From Acetobacter papayae JCM 25143 (GTDB lineage: Bacteria; Pseudomonadota; Alphaproteobacteria; Acetobacterales; Acetobacteraceae), in assembly GCF_000613285.1 (NCBI RefSeq), contig NZ_BAIN01000010.1:1-64000 (forward strand): a stretch of 64,000 nt of DNA, read 5' to 3'. The position numbers and the translations under genes were made by a program. Positions 38,145 to 47,585 of the stretch are shown one piece after another (within the stretch, counting starts at the first letter, position 1; each line of letters begins with the position of its first letter). The notes below the pieces were generated by a model. It was not told the DNA's origin. It did not search any database and worked only from the letters and a program-made list of their open reading frames with translations.

Positions 38145-38159
38145 TTAACAAGAGGTTAA
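38145..38159 (-). promoter_or_regulatory. Full CtrA-type binding site TTAA-N7-TTAA
   Basis: TTAACAAGAGGTTAA matches the canonical alphaproteobacterial CtrA box (TTAA, seven bases, TTAA). It lies 84 bases upstream of the DUF1217/hook-domain gene, in the gap after flhF. It is the only full match I found in an intergenic region of this window. Confidence 0.6.
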
Positions 38160-38232
38160 GCGGATCGTCTCCACCCCCTGCCTGATCACGGAAAATCACA
38201 TGCTGGAAAAACGAGGCTACCCGAATGGTATT

Positions 38233-39120
38233 CTAGGCGGGCACAACCATGAGCCGGCGCGCCAGCAAGGCGGCATCGCAACGAGTCGCTCCACCCCGCA
38301 CGGAAGATGAATACCCGGCATAAGTCAGCGCCAGACCACAGGCGGCAGCCGTAATAATACTGCCAATGCGCCCAACCTGATCGAGCTTGGTAGCAATCAT
38401 CCGCTCCGCACCCAGTTGCCCGTAAGCGGCGGCTGTATCGGCCGCCTCCTCCGCATCCATGCCGGCAGGCAACACCACAACAGGTGAAGCACCGGTCTGC
38501 CCGAGCACCTCAGCCACAACGGCAAGACCACCGGGGGCGTAAACACCCGCTTCGGGCATATCAAGCAGCACTGGCTGCGAGGCCTCCTTGCGCGCCATGA
38601 CGGCCTGCACCGCTTCGATATTCGCGGCACGGAACACTGGCACACCGTAAGGCTTGAGCCATGCTGTCAACTGCGCAGCGCCCTCCGGTTCGGCATCACA
38701 CGCAATGACAAGCGGGGCGGCATCCACATGGCGTTCGCGCAGAACGTGAGCAACGGCCATTCGGGCCAATGCCAGTGTCTGCCCACCACCTGAAGGGCCA
38801 CAAAAAGCCAGAGGGGTAGTCTTTTCCAGCGCAAGCGGCGCGAAGGCCAGCAACCGCCCAAGCGCGCCCGACAGTTCTCCCTCCGACAAAGCTTCTGCCA
38901 GCGGGACTGGCACAGAATGCCATGCCAGCACATCAGGCAGGGTCATCCCACTAGGGACGGAAGAAGGCTGCCGCGCGCTCACCCAATCCGGCACAGCGGC
39001 AGCGCTATCGGTCTCGCGCCCGGTATCCCTTACACGGGTTTTACGTCGGCCTATGCCCGCCTTGCGGGTGCGCTGACGCCCCTGCACAAGCTCGGCACGC
39101 GGCAAAACCTTATCCATCAT
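38233..39120 (-). CDS. flhF: Degenerate FlhF-like SRP-family GTPase
   Basis: A 295-residue protein directly after flhA, the usual flhF position. The N-terminal basic linker and LAWHSVPVPLAEAL helix match FlhF, and the NG-domain order is kept: LAFCGPSGGGQTLALARMAV (P-loop), CDAEPEGAAQL, LLDMPEAG and ATKLDQVGRIGSI (G4). Key residues differ. The Walker A Lys is Gln (GGGQT instead of GVGKT), G3 DTAG reads DMPE, and the closing GQxVPDD motif is absent. GTP binding and hydrolysis are therefore doubtful. FlhF normally sets flagellar number and polar position. No frame break is seen, so degeneration appears genuine. Confidence 0.75.
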   Translation of the reverse strand: MMDKVLPRAELVQGRQRTRKAGIGRRKTRVRDTGRETDSAAAVPDWVSARQPSSVPSGMTLPDVLAWHSVPVPLAEALSEGELSGALGRLLAFAPLALEKTTPLAFCGPSGGGQTLALARMAVAHVLRERHVDAAPLVIACDAEPEGAAQLTAWLKPYGVPVFRAANIEAVQAVMARKEASQPVLLDMPEAGVYAPGGLAVVAEVLGQTGASPVVVLPAGMDAEEAADTAAAYGQLGAERMIATKLDQVGRIGSIITAAACGLALTYAGYSSSVRGGATRCDAALLARRLMVVPA

Positions 39121-39135
39121 GCGTTACGCGACAGG

Positions 39136-41346
39136 TCATACAATAGTGGCAATCGTCTTGATTTTTGCGCGGGGGTAGATTTCGGTCTGCGCCAGCACCG
39201 ACACAGTCGGGCGCACCCGCTCCACGATCGAACGCATGGATTCACGCATCGGGGCGGACACGACAACCACCGGCACCTCGCCATTGGTCGCCAAAGAGTT
39301 GAAGACCTCTCGTAGGCTGGCGACAAACCGGTTGAGCACGCTGGGGGGCATGGCTAAGCGCCGCTCCTCACCCTGCCCGGTCAGGTGCGTGAGAAACTCG
39401 CTTTCCCAGTCAGGGGAAAGCGTAATCATGGGAATGTAACCGCCCGGCCCCATCAACGCGTTGCAGATCTGCCGCGCCAGACGCACGCGCACATGACTGG
39501 CAATGGCGGGCACGGTACGCATACCAAGGCCACTGGCCTCCTGAATGCTTTCCAGAATAGTCGGCAGATCGCGGATAGAGACACGCTCAGCCAGCAGCGA
39601 CTGCAAAACCCGCTGAATGGTGCTGAGGGTCACCTGCGAAGGCACAAGGTCATTCACCAGCTTCTGCTGTTCGCGCGGCAGGTCATCCAGCAGGGCCTGC
39701 GTGGCTACATAGGTCAGCAGATCAGGTAGGTTCTGCCGCACCAGTTCGCTCAGATGCGTAACCATGACACTGGCCGGGTCCACCACCGTGCATTTCATGG
39801 CGATGGCCGTGTTTTTCATGGCCGTATCAATCCATACGGCAGGCAGGCCAAAAGCGGGTTCGGTCGTTTTATCACCCGGCAAGGGCGGGGCTGTGCCCGC
39901 AGGGCTCATGGCCATAAGACGGCCGGGCTTGACCTCGCCCATGCCAATCTCGATTTCCTTGAGCTTGATCACATACCGCTCGGGCGGCAGCAGGATGTTG
40001 TCCTGAATACGGATAGGCGGCGTAACAAAGCCCATTTCGGTAGCGATTGTCCGGCGCAGGGCCTTGATCTGCTCCGTAAGCTGCGAATTATCACCCGTTG
40101 TCAGCGGCAGCAGACCAAAGCCCAGTTCAAGCCGCAACAGGTCAAGCTTGAGCACATCGGAAATAGGGGCCGTGGTGGGCTGGGCAGCGGCAACCTCCGT
40201 TACATCCCCATCGGCATCCTTGGTGGGGTCGTTGCGGCGCATCCATGCACCAGCACCGGCCACGACAGAAATTGCCAGAAACGGCAGCGCTGGCAGGCCC
40301 GGCAGAAGGGCAAAACACGCGGACAGCACCGCCGCCATAGCCAGAGGCTTGGGGTTACCCGCAAGCTGGCGCACCAGCGTTACGTCAGCCGAGCCATCCG
40401 TGCCACCCTTGGTGACAACGATACCCGCAGCGGTAGACACCAGCAGGGCAGGAATTTGCGAGACGAGACCATCACCTACGGTCAGGGTGGTAAACGTGCT
40501 AGCCGCCTCGCTCAGCGGCATTTCATAGCGCAAGACGCCAATAGCCAGACCGCCGACAATATTAATGGCCGTAATGATAATGCCTGCGATCGCATCGCCG
40601 CGCACGAACTTGGCTGCACCGTCCATGGCGCCGTAGAAAGCGCTTTCCTCTTCCAGTTCCTTACGCTTCTGGCGGGCCGCGCGGTCGTTGATGGCACCGG
40701 ATGAAAGGTCCGCATCAATGGCCATCTGCTTGCCGGGCATGGAGTCCAGAAAGAAGCGTGCCGCAACTTCGGCAATACGGCCCGACCCCTTGGTGATGAC
40801 CATGAAGTTCACCACCAGCAGGATACAGAACACGATCCCGCCGATAACGACATCGCCCCCCATCAGAAAGCCGCCAAACGCCGCCACCACATGCCCGGCA
40901 GCGTAAACACCCTCGCTACCATGACTGAGGATGAGACGGGTTGTGGCGATTTCAAGCGAAAGACGCAGCAGTGTCGTCAACAGCAGCAACGTAGGAAAAG
41001 AGGTGAAGTCCAGTGGCCGCTCAAGGAACAGCGCCACCATGAGAATAAGCACCGAGGCGGTAATGGAAACGGACAGGCCCATATCGAGCACGAAAGTGGG
41101 CAGTGGAATAATCAGGATCGACAGCAGCAGCAGAACGCCTAGCGCCAGCCCCACGTCGGTGCCCGGTATCAGCGTTTTACCAACACTCTTCCACGGCAGG
41201 TCGCGCCAGCCGCCATTGCGCAGCAAACCGGCCGACCGCCCGAATTCGCGCGAGGCGTCCACCAGCTTCTGACGCGCGGCAGTACTCTGCGCCACCAGCT
41301 TGTTACCAGCCGATTTCCGGGCCGGGGTGCCTTCGGCTGTATCCAA
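39136..41346 (-). CDS. flhA: Flagellar export gate protein FlhA
   Basis: A 736-residue export-gate component. Eight transmembrane helices occupy residues of about 60-360, with LVSTAAGIVVTKGG and the conserved FHIPEP-region equivalent KGSGRIAEVAARFFLDSMPG followed by KQMAIDADLSSGAI. The C-terminal cytoplasmic domain includes LGFGLLPLTTGDN, VKPGRLMAMSPAG and LTHLTGQGEERRLAMPPSVL. FlhA docks chaperone-substrate complexes and FliI/FliJ. Unbroken and of normal length. flhF follows 15 bases downstream. Confidence 0.97.
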   Translation of the reverse strand: MDTAEGTPARKSAGNKLVAQSTAARQKLVDASREFGRSAGLLRNGGWRDLPWKSVGKTLIPGTDVGLALGVLLLLSILIIPLPTFVLDMGLSVSITASVLILMVALFLERPLDFTSFPTLLLLTTLLRLSLEIATTRLILSHGSEGVYAAGHVVAAFGGFLMGGDVVIGGIVFCILLVVNFMVITKGSGRIAEVAARFFLDSMPGKQMAIDADLSSGAINDRAARQKRKELEEESAFYGAMDGAAKFVRGDAIAGIIITAINIVGGLAIGVLRYEMPLSEAASTFTTLTVGDGLVSQIPALLVSTAAGIVVTKGGTDGSADVTLVRQLAGNPKPLAMAAVLSACFALLPGLPALPFLAISVVAGAGAWMRRNDPTKDADGDVTEVAAAQPTTAPISDVLKLDLLRLELGFGLLPLTTGDNSQLTEQIKALRRTIATEMGFVTPPIRIQDNILLPPERYVIKLKEIEIGMGEVKPGRLMAMSPAGTAPPLPGDKTTEPAFGLPAVWIDTAMKNTAIAMKCTVVDPASVMVTHLSELVRQNLPDLLTYVATQALLDDLPREQQKLVNDLVPSQVTLSTIQRVLQSLLAERVSIRDLPTILESIQEASGLGMRTVPAIASHVRVRLARQICNALMGPGGYIPMITLSPDWESEFLTHLTGQGEERRLAMPPSVLNRFVASLREVFNSLATNGEVPVVVVSAPMRESMRSIVERVRPTVSVLAQTEIYPRAKIKTIATIV

Positions 41347-41605
41347 GTTTCACGTTTCCCTTAAAATGACCTGTCGTGCCATCATGCGCGCTCCATGCCT
41401 TCCCTGTCGGGGCTGATGGAACCTCCGTGCAGGACACGGACACTCTTTTCCTATCAGAAAGCGCCGCCATCACCAATGCAGAACTACGCTCTGGCGCACA
41501 CGCTTTCCCGCACGGCACCACCATGACAGAACCATGCTCTTCCGGTTATGGTATGGTGCAGCACGAACCTCCCGCCGGTTCGAACAGAGACAGGACACAT
41601 CAAGC

Positions 41606-43164
41606 ATGACGGCTCAACCGGGCGCAGAGACCGCTTCCGTTACCGAAAAAGAAATAGAGGACCTGAAGGCCCACCCGACACCCCACAGCCTGTATGGCGT
41701 TGGTGTTAAACTTTTTCTGGAACAGCGGGGCACGGAAGCCTTTCCGCTCATTCTCGACATTGTCGGCAAGCATCTTGATGACACAACCATGGTCGCTGCC
41801 GCTGCCAGCATGCTGTGGGAATACACCGCCCGGCATGATGTGGTGGTGATTCTCATGCGCCATGTCGTCCAGCGCGAGCCCTACAACCTGCCCGCCAAGC
41901 TGTCTCTGGCCAATTCCCTCATTACCACTGGCGAGGAAGCCGAAGGCTATGGTCTGTTCGCGACACTGATCGAACAGAACCCCACACGCCGGCTGATCTG
42001 TGCGAGAACCTTTCCAAAGCGTTGCTCGATACTGGCCGCTTGATGAGGCCATCAGAATTCTAGAGTTCTGGCACCAGACGGGCGAGGAGACCTTCGCTCT
42101 TGTCAACAACATGGCCTGCGCCTTGCAGAATGTCGGCCGCTCGCGTGAAGCGCTGCCATGGTTCCGCCGTGCTGTGGAACTGGCAAATGACAAGAAGCGC
42201 CCCGCCTTTGGCTACGCCGTCTCGCAAATCAAGGCCGGGGATTTCAAGGAAGGCTGGCACAACTACGCGCAGCGCGACCCGATTGTGGATAACGAGGCGT
42301 GGTGGTTTATCACCCTACCCCGCCTGCGTCAGGGCGATGATGTCGCAGGAAAACGGGTCATCCTGTATCAAGAACAGGGCTTTGGCGACACGCTCCAGTT
42401 CATTCGCTCCGCCGCATGGCTGATCGAGGCCGGGCTGATCTCACCATCACCGTACCCCGTCCGCTGGTGCGCCTGCTCGCCCAGTCCTTCCCCCGAGCCA
42501 CCGTAAAAGAAATCCGCAAATTCGGTGAAAACCGCGAAGAAGGGTACGACTACTCGGCCCCCATTCCCGACCTGCCCTATATTGTGGGCGTTGTGTCAGA
42601 CGAGACCATTCCGGCCAATATTCCCTACCTGCGGGCAGACCCTGCCGATATCGAAAAATTCGCCGCCATGCTCCCGCCCGGTCGCCCGCGTATCGGGCTG
42701 GTCTGGGCAGGTGCGCAGCGCATCAAGGCTGAATTTGTCCTGACCGACCGGCGGCGCTCCAGCAACCTGCAAGATATGGCCGCCGCCCTGACGCCGGTAG
42801 ACGCCACCCTTGTCAATCTCCAGTTCGGCCCCCCGCACCAGCAGATTCTGGCATGGGAAGGTCAGCCCATTGCCGACCCCATGCGCAGTGTGAACGACAT
42901 GGCGGATACGGCTGCCATCATGGAAAATCTGGACCTGATCATTTCGGTGGATACATCGCCCCTGCATCTGGCAGGTGGACTTGGCCGCCCGACATGGCTT
43001 GTCAGCCGCAGGGATGCCTGCTGGCGCTGGCGCGACGAAGGCGATACCACGCCATGGTATCCCGCATGCGGATTTTCCGCGCCAAGGAACTGTCATTTAT
43101 CCCGACATGGAAAGAAGTCGGCGCTGCCCTGCACGAATGGGTAGCCAACTGGAAAGCGCCCTAA
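41606..43164 (+). CDS. TPR-glycosyltransferase protein, copy 2 (four frame breaks)
   Basis: Paralog of the gene at 20149-21728. The repaired protein is about 520 residues. TPR-like helices (FALVNNMACALQNVGRSREA, then PWFRRAVELANDKK) precede a GT-B type half: ILYQEQGFGDTLQFIRSAAW, GRPRIGLVWAGAQ, DLIISVDTSPLHLAGGLGRP and TWLVSRRDACWRW. Breaks at 41991-41992, 42041-42042, 42432-42434 and 43061-43063 each correspond to one base missing from a G or C run; repairs give RRADLCENLSKALLDTGRLD, EAGADLTITVPRP and YPRMRIFRAKELSFIPTW. ATG 41606 has AGGA upstream. It is divergent from flhA. A flagellar glycosylation role is inferred from context and from FlmG-type TPR transferases. Confidence 0.8.
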
Positions 43165-43203
43165 ACTTCCAAAACCGCCCCCTTAAAAACGGGGGCGGGC
43201 TTC

Positions 43204-44073
43204 TCAGTCCGTTGCGAACTTGCGAGGAACAGCGAGCGCAACGGGCGATGCCCGGTAAGAGGCCAGAGAGCGGCCCCGCAGCCCTGCGGTGGCAGGCTTA
43301 CGCGCCACAGGTTCCGAAAAACTCCGCATACCCATAAACGGATGAAAGACCTGTGCAGGAGCGGGACGCTCATCAGAAGCCACCTGCTCGCCCCCCTCAG
43401 AGGGCTTGAGGATCGTGGGCTCACGGCTCGCGGCCGGCAGCACGGGCGAATTAAACAAGGGCGAACCCTTGGCCAGCAGCCCGGCGCCCGTCTTATGCTC
43501 AGCATTGGCTGGCTCGTGGCCATCCTGCGGAACAGCCCAGGCTTCCAGCACCTTCCACTGATACGGCGTGCCGACACCCGGTGTCTGGGAATGATAGGCC
43601 GCAGCGGCACGGGGCCAGCTTCCCGTCTTGTCGTACATCTGCCGCAGGAACAGGCCGGCATACTGTGCGTTGCGCACCGGATCAAACGCTAGCTCGACCG
43701 ATGGAAAAGCATCGGGGTGCTGTTGCAGGTTGATCTGCATACAGCCCACATCCAGAGAGTTTACCCCCTGATCGCGGAACGTCTGCACGGCGGCCACGGC
43801 CTCCTGCTTGCTCTGGTAATAATGCCCCACACCGGCGGCGGTAATGGTCCATGGCCATGGCGCAACCACGCCATCGGCCTCAACACGCCCGCTCTCTACC
43901 TTGCTCATGGCAAACAGAAAGCCTTCGGGTATGCGCTCGGCACGTTCAGCCTGCGCTGCTGCCGTAATGCACGACATAGCCTCGGGCGATCTGGCCTCGG
44001 CACTCTGCCCGATAGCCAGCAGCGCTCCAAGCACCATCAGGCCGAAGCGGGAATAGGGATTGAAGACGGACAT
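43204..44073 (-). CDS. Periplasmic lytic transglycosylase (SLT domain)
   Basis: A 289-residue exported protein. The signal peptide (LMVLGALLAIGQSAEA) is followed by an SLT-type lysozyme-like domain: FLFAMSKVESGRV with the catalytic Glu, NSLDVGCMQINLQQHPDAF and AAAAYHSQTPGVGTPYQ. The enzyme cleaves peptidoglycan glycan strands. It is divergent from flgI-flgJ, and this FlgJ lacks a muramidase domain, so it probably opens the wall for rod passage as SltF does in other alphaproteobacteria. The C-terminal 100 residues are Pro/Ala-rich and unassigned. Confidence 0.88.
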   Translation of the reverse strand: MSVFNPYSRFGLMVLGALLAIGQSAEARSPEAMSCITAAAQAERAERIPEGFLFAMSKVESGRVEADGVVAPWPWTITAAGVGHYYQSKQEAVAAVQTFRDQGVNSLDVGCMQINLQQHPDAFPSVELAFDPVRNAQYAGLFLRQMYDKTGSWPRAAAAYHSQTPGVGTPYQWKVLEAWAVPQDGHEPANAEHKTGAGLLAKGSPLFNSPVLPAASREPTILKPSEGGEQVASDERPAPAQVFHPFMGMRSFSEPVARKPATAGLRGRSLASYRASPVALAVPRKFATD

Positions 44074-44281
44074 GCAGCTTCCTTACAGCATTCAGGCCGC
44101 CAGAGCCAGAAAGACGGCATGCCATAATAATTTCATCATCCCGAGCGCCGTATCCGGCAGAAACCGATCTGGCGCATGGACAACTAGCCATTGAATGTCT
44201 GCGCCATGCCGAGTATCTTAACAAAGCCGTGGCCCTGATGAAAACGGCTGTGGTCAGCAATGCTAAAAGGTGAGCAGTTCT

Positions 44282-45488
44282 ATGAGGAATCGCCTCAAGG
44301 CGAACATTGGCCCCCACAAGCGCGCCTGCTCTCCCACTCAGGGTTTTACTGCATGCCGCTGGCTTCATGTCAGATCAAAACAGGCTTTGTCCGCGCTGGT
44401 AGCGGCACTTTTCCTGACTGCTACACTCCCCCCAGCCCCAGCCCGAGCCGCCATTGTCCGTATCAAGGACATTGTCGATTATGAAGGCGTGCGAGACAAC
44501 CAACTCGTCGGATATGGTCTGGTAGTCGGCCTGAACGGCTCGGGCGATCGTCTGACCAATACGATCTTCACCCGCGAAACGCTTATCGCATGCTCAACCG
44601 TCTGGGCGTTAACATCCGCGACCGGCAGATCCAGTTGCAGACCCATGACGTGGCCGCCGTGATGGTAACGGCGACACTCCCCCCCTTCTCGCATGGGGGT
44701 GGGCATATTGACGTCACCGTCTCCGCCGCGGGCGATGCCCGCGACCTGACGGGCGGCACGCTGCTGGTTACCCCCCTGCAGGCAGCCGATGGTGAAGTCT
44801 ATGCCGTGGCGCAGGGCTCACTTGTCACTAACGCGTTTTCAGCGGCAGGGGCCGGGGCCAGCGTCTCGCAGAACATCCCCACCAGCGGCCATATCGCCAA
44901 TGGTGCGGTGGTGGAACGTGAAGTGCCAGTCTCGCTCGGTTCGGGCGGGCTTATCCATCTCTCGCTCCGCAACCCCAATTTCACAACCGCGACCCGTATT
45001 GTGGAGGCTATCAACCGCTCCATTGCCCGCAACATGGCCCGCGTTGAAGACCCCCGCACCATCGCCATCAACCTGTCCGGTCGTGATCCAGCCCAAACCC
45101 TGTTCCGCATTGGCGATCTGACGGTCGAGCCCGATACCATGGCCAAGGTGATCGTGGATGAAGCCAGCGGCACCATCGTCATGGGTGATAATGTGCGTAT
45201 CAGCACGGTGGCCATCGCCCAGGGCAACCTCACGATCCAGATTACGGAAACGCCGCAGGCTTCCCAGCCGGGGCCGTTCTCCAACGGCACCACCGCCATT
45301 CTGCCGCGCACACAGATCAACGCCAGCACGGGCAGTTCGCAGCGGCTGGGTATCCTGCGTGAAGGGCCTACGCTGGCCAGTCTGGTTTCGGGCATGAACG
45401 CCCTTGGCATGGGCCCGCGCGACATGATCAGCATTCTGCAGGCCATCAAGCTGACGGCGCGCTGCAGGCCGACCTTGAGGTGAGGTAA
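44282..45488 (+). CDS. flgI: Flagellar P-ring protein FlgI (two frame breaks)
   Basis: Periplasmic P-ring subunit. The repaired length is about 402 residues. After a long basic N-region, a signal peptide ([21 protein letters not shown] region) precedes [20 protein letters not shown] and [15 protein letters not shown]. Later come [36 protein letters not shown] and [20 protein letters not shown], all diagnostic. At 44588 GG reads G (true [11 protein letters not shown]), and at 45450 GG reads G (true [15 protein letters not shown], stop at 45486-45488). ATG 44282 is preceded by AAAGGTGAG. It begins a plus-strand unit with flgJ and flgN. Confidence 0.93.
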
Positions 45489-45491
45489 GAC

Positions 45492-45812
45492 ATGAGTTCA
45501 GCCATTCTTTCAGCGCTGTCGAATAATCAGCAAGCGCTCTCATCTCAGTCCAGCCTGACGCCTGCCCAGCTTGAACAGGCACACAAGGCGGCAGTGGATT
45601 TCGAAGGCGTGACAATAGGCGAAATGCTCCAGCCTATGTTCGATACCGTCGATATGTCCGATTCGATGTTTGGCGGCGGCGCAGGCGAAAAGCAGTTCCG
45701 CGACCTTCAGGTGCAGGAAATGGGCAAGCAGATCGCTAATAGCGGCGGTCTGGGCATTGCCAACAACGTGTACCGCCAGTTGCTGGCCATGCAGGAACAG
45801 GCGCAGTCATGA
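45492..45812 (+). CDS. flgJ: Rod-binding protein FlgJ, N-terminal domain only
   Basis: A 106-residue protein with AHKAAVDFEGVTIGEMLQPM, then GGGAGEKQFRDLQVQEMGKQ and IANSGGLGIANNVYRQLL, the FlgJ rod-binding domain. FlgJ of enterobacteria adds a muramidase domain, which is absent here as in most alphaproteobacteria. It caps rod assembly in the periplasm. It starts four bases after the repaired flgI stop and overlaps the next gene by ATGA. Confidence 0.92.
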   Translation: MSSAILSALSNNQQALSSQSSLTPAQLEQAHKAAVDFEGVTIGEMLQPMFDTVDMSDSMFGGGAGEKQFRDLQVQEMGKQIANSGGLGIANNVYRQLLAMQEQAQS

Positions 45813-46237
45813 GCGCCACCCTGAGCAAGCAGGAAAGCCTGATCCTGCGCAGCTTTCAGAAAGTGTGCCGGGTTCTTGAAAAAGAAAACGACTTTCTGGC
45901 CGAACTGAAGTTCCAGAAAATCACCGAACTGCTGCCTGCAAAGCAGAAAGAAATCGCAGCGCTTGAAGGCGCTCTGGTCGAGCGCACGAAAATACTGGCG
46001 CAAACCGGGCAGGAAAACACAGCACTCCCTGCGGATCTGGAAAAAGCGGCTGAAGAATTCAAAAGCCTGATCGCCATCAATCAGCAGAGGCTGCAGCAGG
46101 CTATCGACACACAGAACAGCGTCATTCAGCTTATTCTTGAAGCCGCGCAGGAAAGCATCACCGGCTATGCCGCGTCTGGTCATTACGTGCAGGACCATCG
46201 GGCGCAGGGCGCCATGACCCTGCGCAGCGACGTATAA
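45809..46237 (+). CDS. FlgN-like flagellar chaperone
   Basis: A 142-residue, predominantly alpha-helical protein (FQKVCRVLEKENDFLAELKF, LPAKQKEIAALEGAL, LIAINQQRLQQAIDTQNSVI). This pattern of a long coiled coil after an LL/EN-rich start fits FlgN, the export chaperone for FlgK and FlgL. Its start overlaps the flgJ stop, so the genes are translationally coupled. Primary sequence of FlgN is poorly conserved; the call rests on length, helicity and gene order. Confidence 0.72.
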   Translation: MSATLSKQESLILRSFQKVCRVLEKENDFLAELKFQKITELLPAKQKEIAALEGALVERTKILAQTGQENTALPADLEKAAEEFKSLIAINQQRLQQAIDTQNSVIQLILEAAQESITGYAASGHYVQDHRAQGAMTLRSDV

Positions 46238-46288
46238 AGCTTTTCCTACCCGCTTCTTTTTTACCTACGTGCATTTTCAGGATCATAC

Positions 46289-46998
46289 ATGGACAAGTTT
46301 TTTATCAGCCTCGACAGCGCTCCCGAACGCAGCGAGTCTTTCCAGCGCCTTAACGCCCATGTGCCTGATATCGTGCCGTTCAAGGGGCTGGACGCCACAT
46401 CCGTGGATATTGCCGCCATGAAGCAGGCTGGGCTTGTTGCCGAAAGCTGCCTCTTCTCCCCCGATGCGCTCGCCAGCGCGCTCAATCATGTTTCGCTCTG
46501 GGGCACGGTCATGCGCTCCGGCACCGGCGCTTATGTGTTTAGCGACCGCACAGTGCTGTGCCGTAACTTTGTGGACGCCAGCAAGGAAATCATTGAAAAG
46601 CTACCCGCCAACTGGGACATCGTCTGTTGGGACTGGGCGGGCGACAATGTCATGCAGTATGAGCTGCTGCCCGGCGTTACCCATGCCACGACCATGTATT
46701 TTCAGGATTCCGTGCAAAAGCACGTCAAGGACTTCAACAAGGTCGGCATTGCCTCCCTGCCCTTCCGCCTTGTGCAGATGTTCGGCTTTGGCAGCTATGC
46801 CATTTCGCCTCAGGTGCCGCCAAGCTGATCAAAAGCTGCCTGCCCCTGAATACAGAAGAAGTGCTGCATTACTGCCTTGGCGGCCAGATGCTTGAAGCAA
46901 CTGACCTCAGTATTCTGATGAACCGTTACTACATGGATATCAGTGCGTTTGTCAGCGTGCCCCCACTCAGCCTGTCTGACATGTCTGCACCGGTCTGA
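46289..46998 (+). CDS. GT25-like glycosyltransferase (one frame break)
   Basis: The repaired protein is about 236 residues. The N-terminus FFISLDSAPERSESFQRLNA resembles GT25 (LPS/galactosyltransferase family) proteins, which begin with a similar V-I-x-L-x-x-x-x-R-R motif. SALNHVSLWGTVMRSGTGAY is the usual SH-x-x-x-W motif, and DWDxxx-like WDIVCWDWAGDN is the metal-binding region. At 46813-46814 CAGGTGCC should read CAGGGTGCC, giving SPQGAAKLIKSCLPLN and a stop at 46996-46998. It sits between the flgN-like gene and a lipoprotein gene on the same strand, within the flgI unit. Acceptor unknown. Confidence 0.75.
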
Positions 46999-47016
46999 AA
47001 CCCGGAGGAGCTTCAC

Positions 47017-47526
47017 ATGCGCTTCACCTATTTCCGTGCTGATACGCCTGAACAGCGGCGCTACAGGCCTGTGGGCATGGCGTTTGCCGCCTGCCTGACA
47101 CTGGCCGGATGTGCAGGCTCCCCCGCCACGCCCTATCTCAAAGAAGAGATGAAGCTGTCAGCGGCTGGTTTTGTCGCCCATGCGGCTAATACAACCGCCC
47201 GCTACGCCATGATGAATACACTCCCCCCCGGAGAGCTGACATACCGGACCTCGTCCGTTGGGCCGGTTTATGTCTATGCGGACCCCATCGCCTGCGGTTG
47301 TGTCTATATGGGGTCAGACATTGCTTACCGCACGCTGGTTTCCGCGGCTGAGGCCGAGGCACGGCAGAATAAACAGAACTACAAGCCCGATTACACCCTG
47401 CCCAGCATGCCGCAAATGGCCGATGAAACCCGCCGCGATACAGCGGAATGGGACTGGAGCGCATGGTCTGCCAGCGCTGATCCAGGGCCAAGCCAGCCCC
47501 AGCATGTCATAGGCGCTTACTGGTAA
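47017..47526 (+). CDS. Conserved-looking lipoprotein of unknown function in flgI unit
   Basis: A 169-residue protein with a 24-residue n-region, hydrophobic core MAFAACLTLAGC and lipobox LAGC, so it is probably lipidated and periplasm-facing. Ribosome site GGAGGAG lies six bases before ATG 47017. Notable segments are NTLPPGELTYRTSSVGPVYV and YADPIACGCVYMGSDIAYRT with two Cys close together, then an Ala/Glu-rich helix. Family not recognised. Its place behind flgI, flgJ, flgN and GT25 suggests a flagellar envelope role. Confidence 0.72.
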   Translation: MRFTYFRADTPEQRRYRPVGMAFAACLTLAGCAGSPATPYLKEEMKLSAAGFVAHAANTTARYAMMNTLPPGELTYRTSSVGPVYVYADPIACGCVYMGSDIAYRTLVSAAEAEARQNKQNYKPDYTLPSMPQMADETRRDTAEWDWSAWSASADPGPSQPQHVIGAYW

Positions 47527-47585
47527 ATACGTTTACCTGACAGCAGGAAATAAAAAGCGGGAGCGTGCATCGTAACGCGCGCTCC

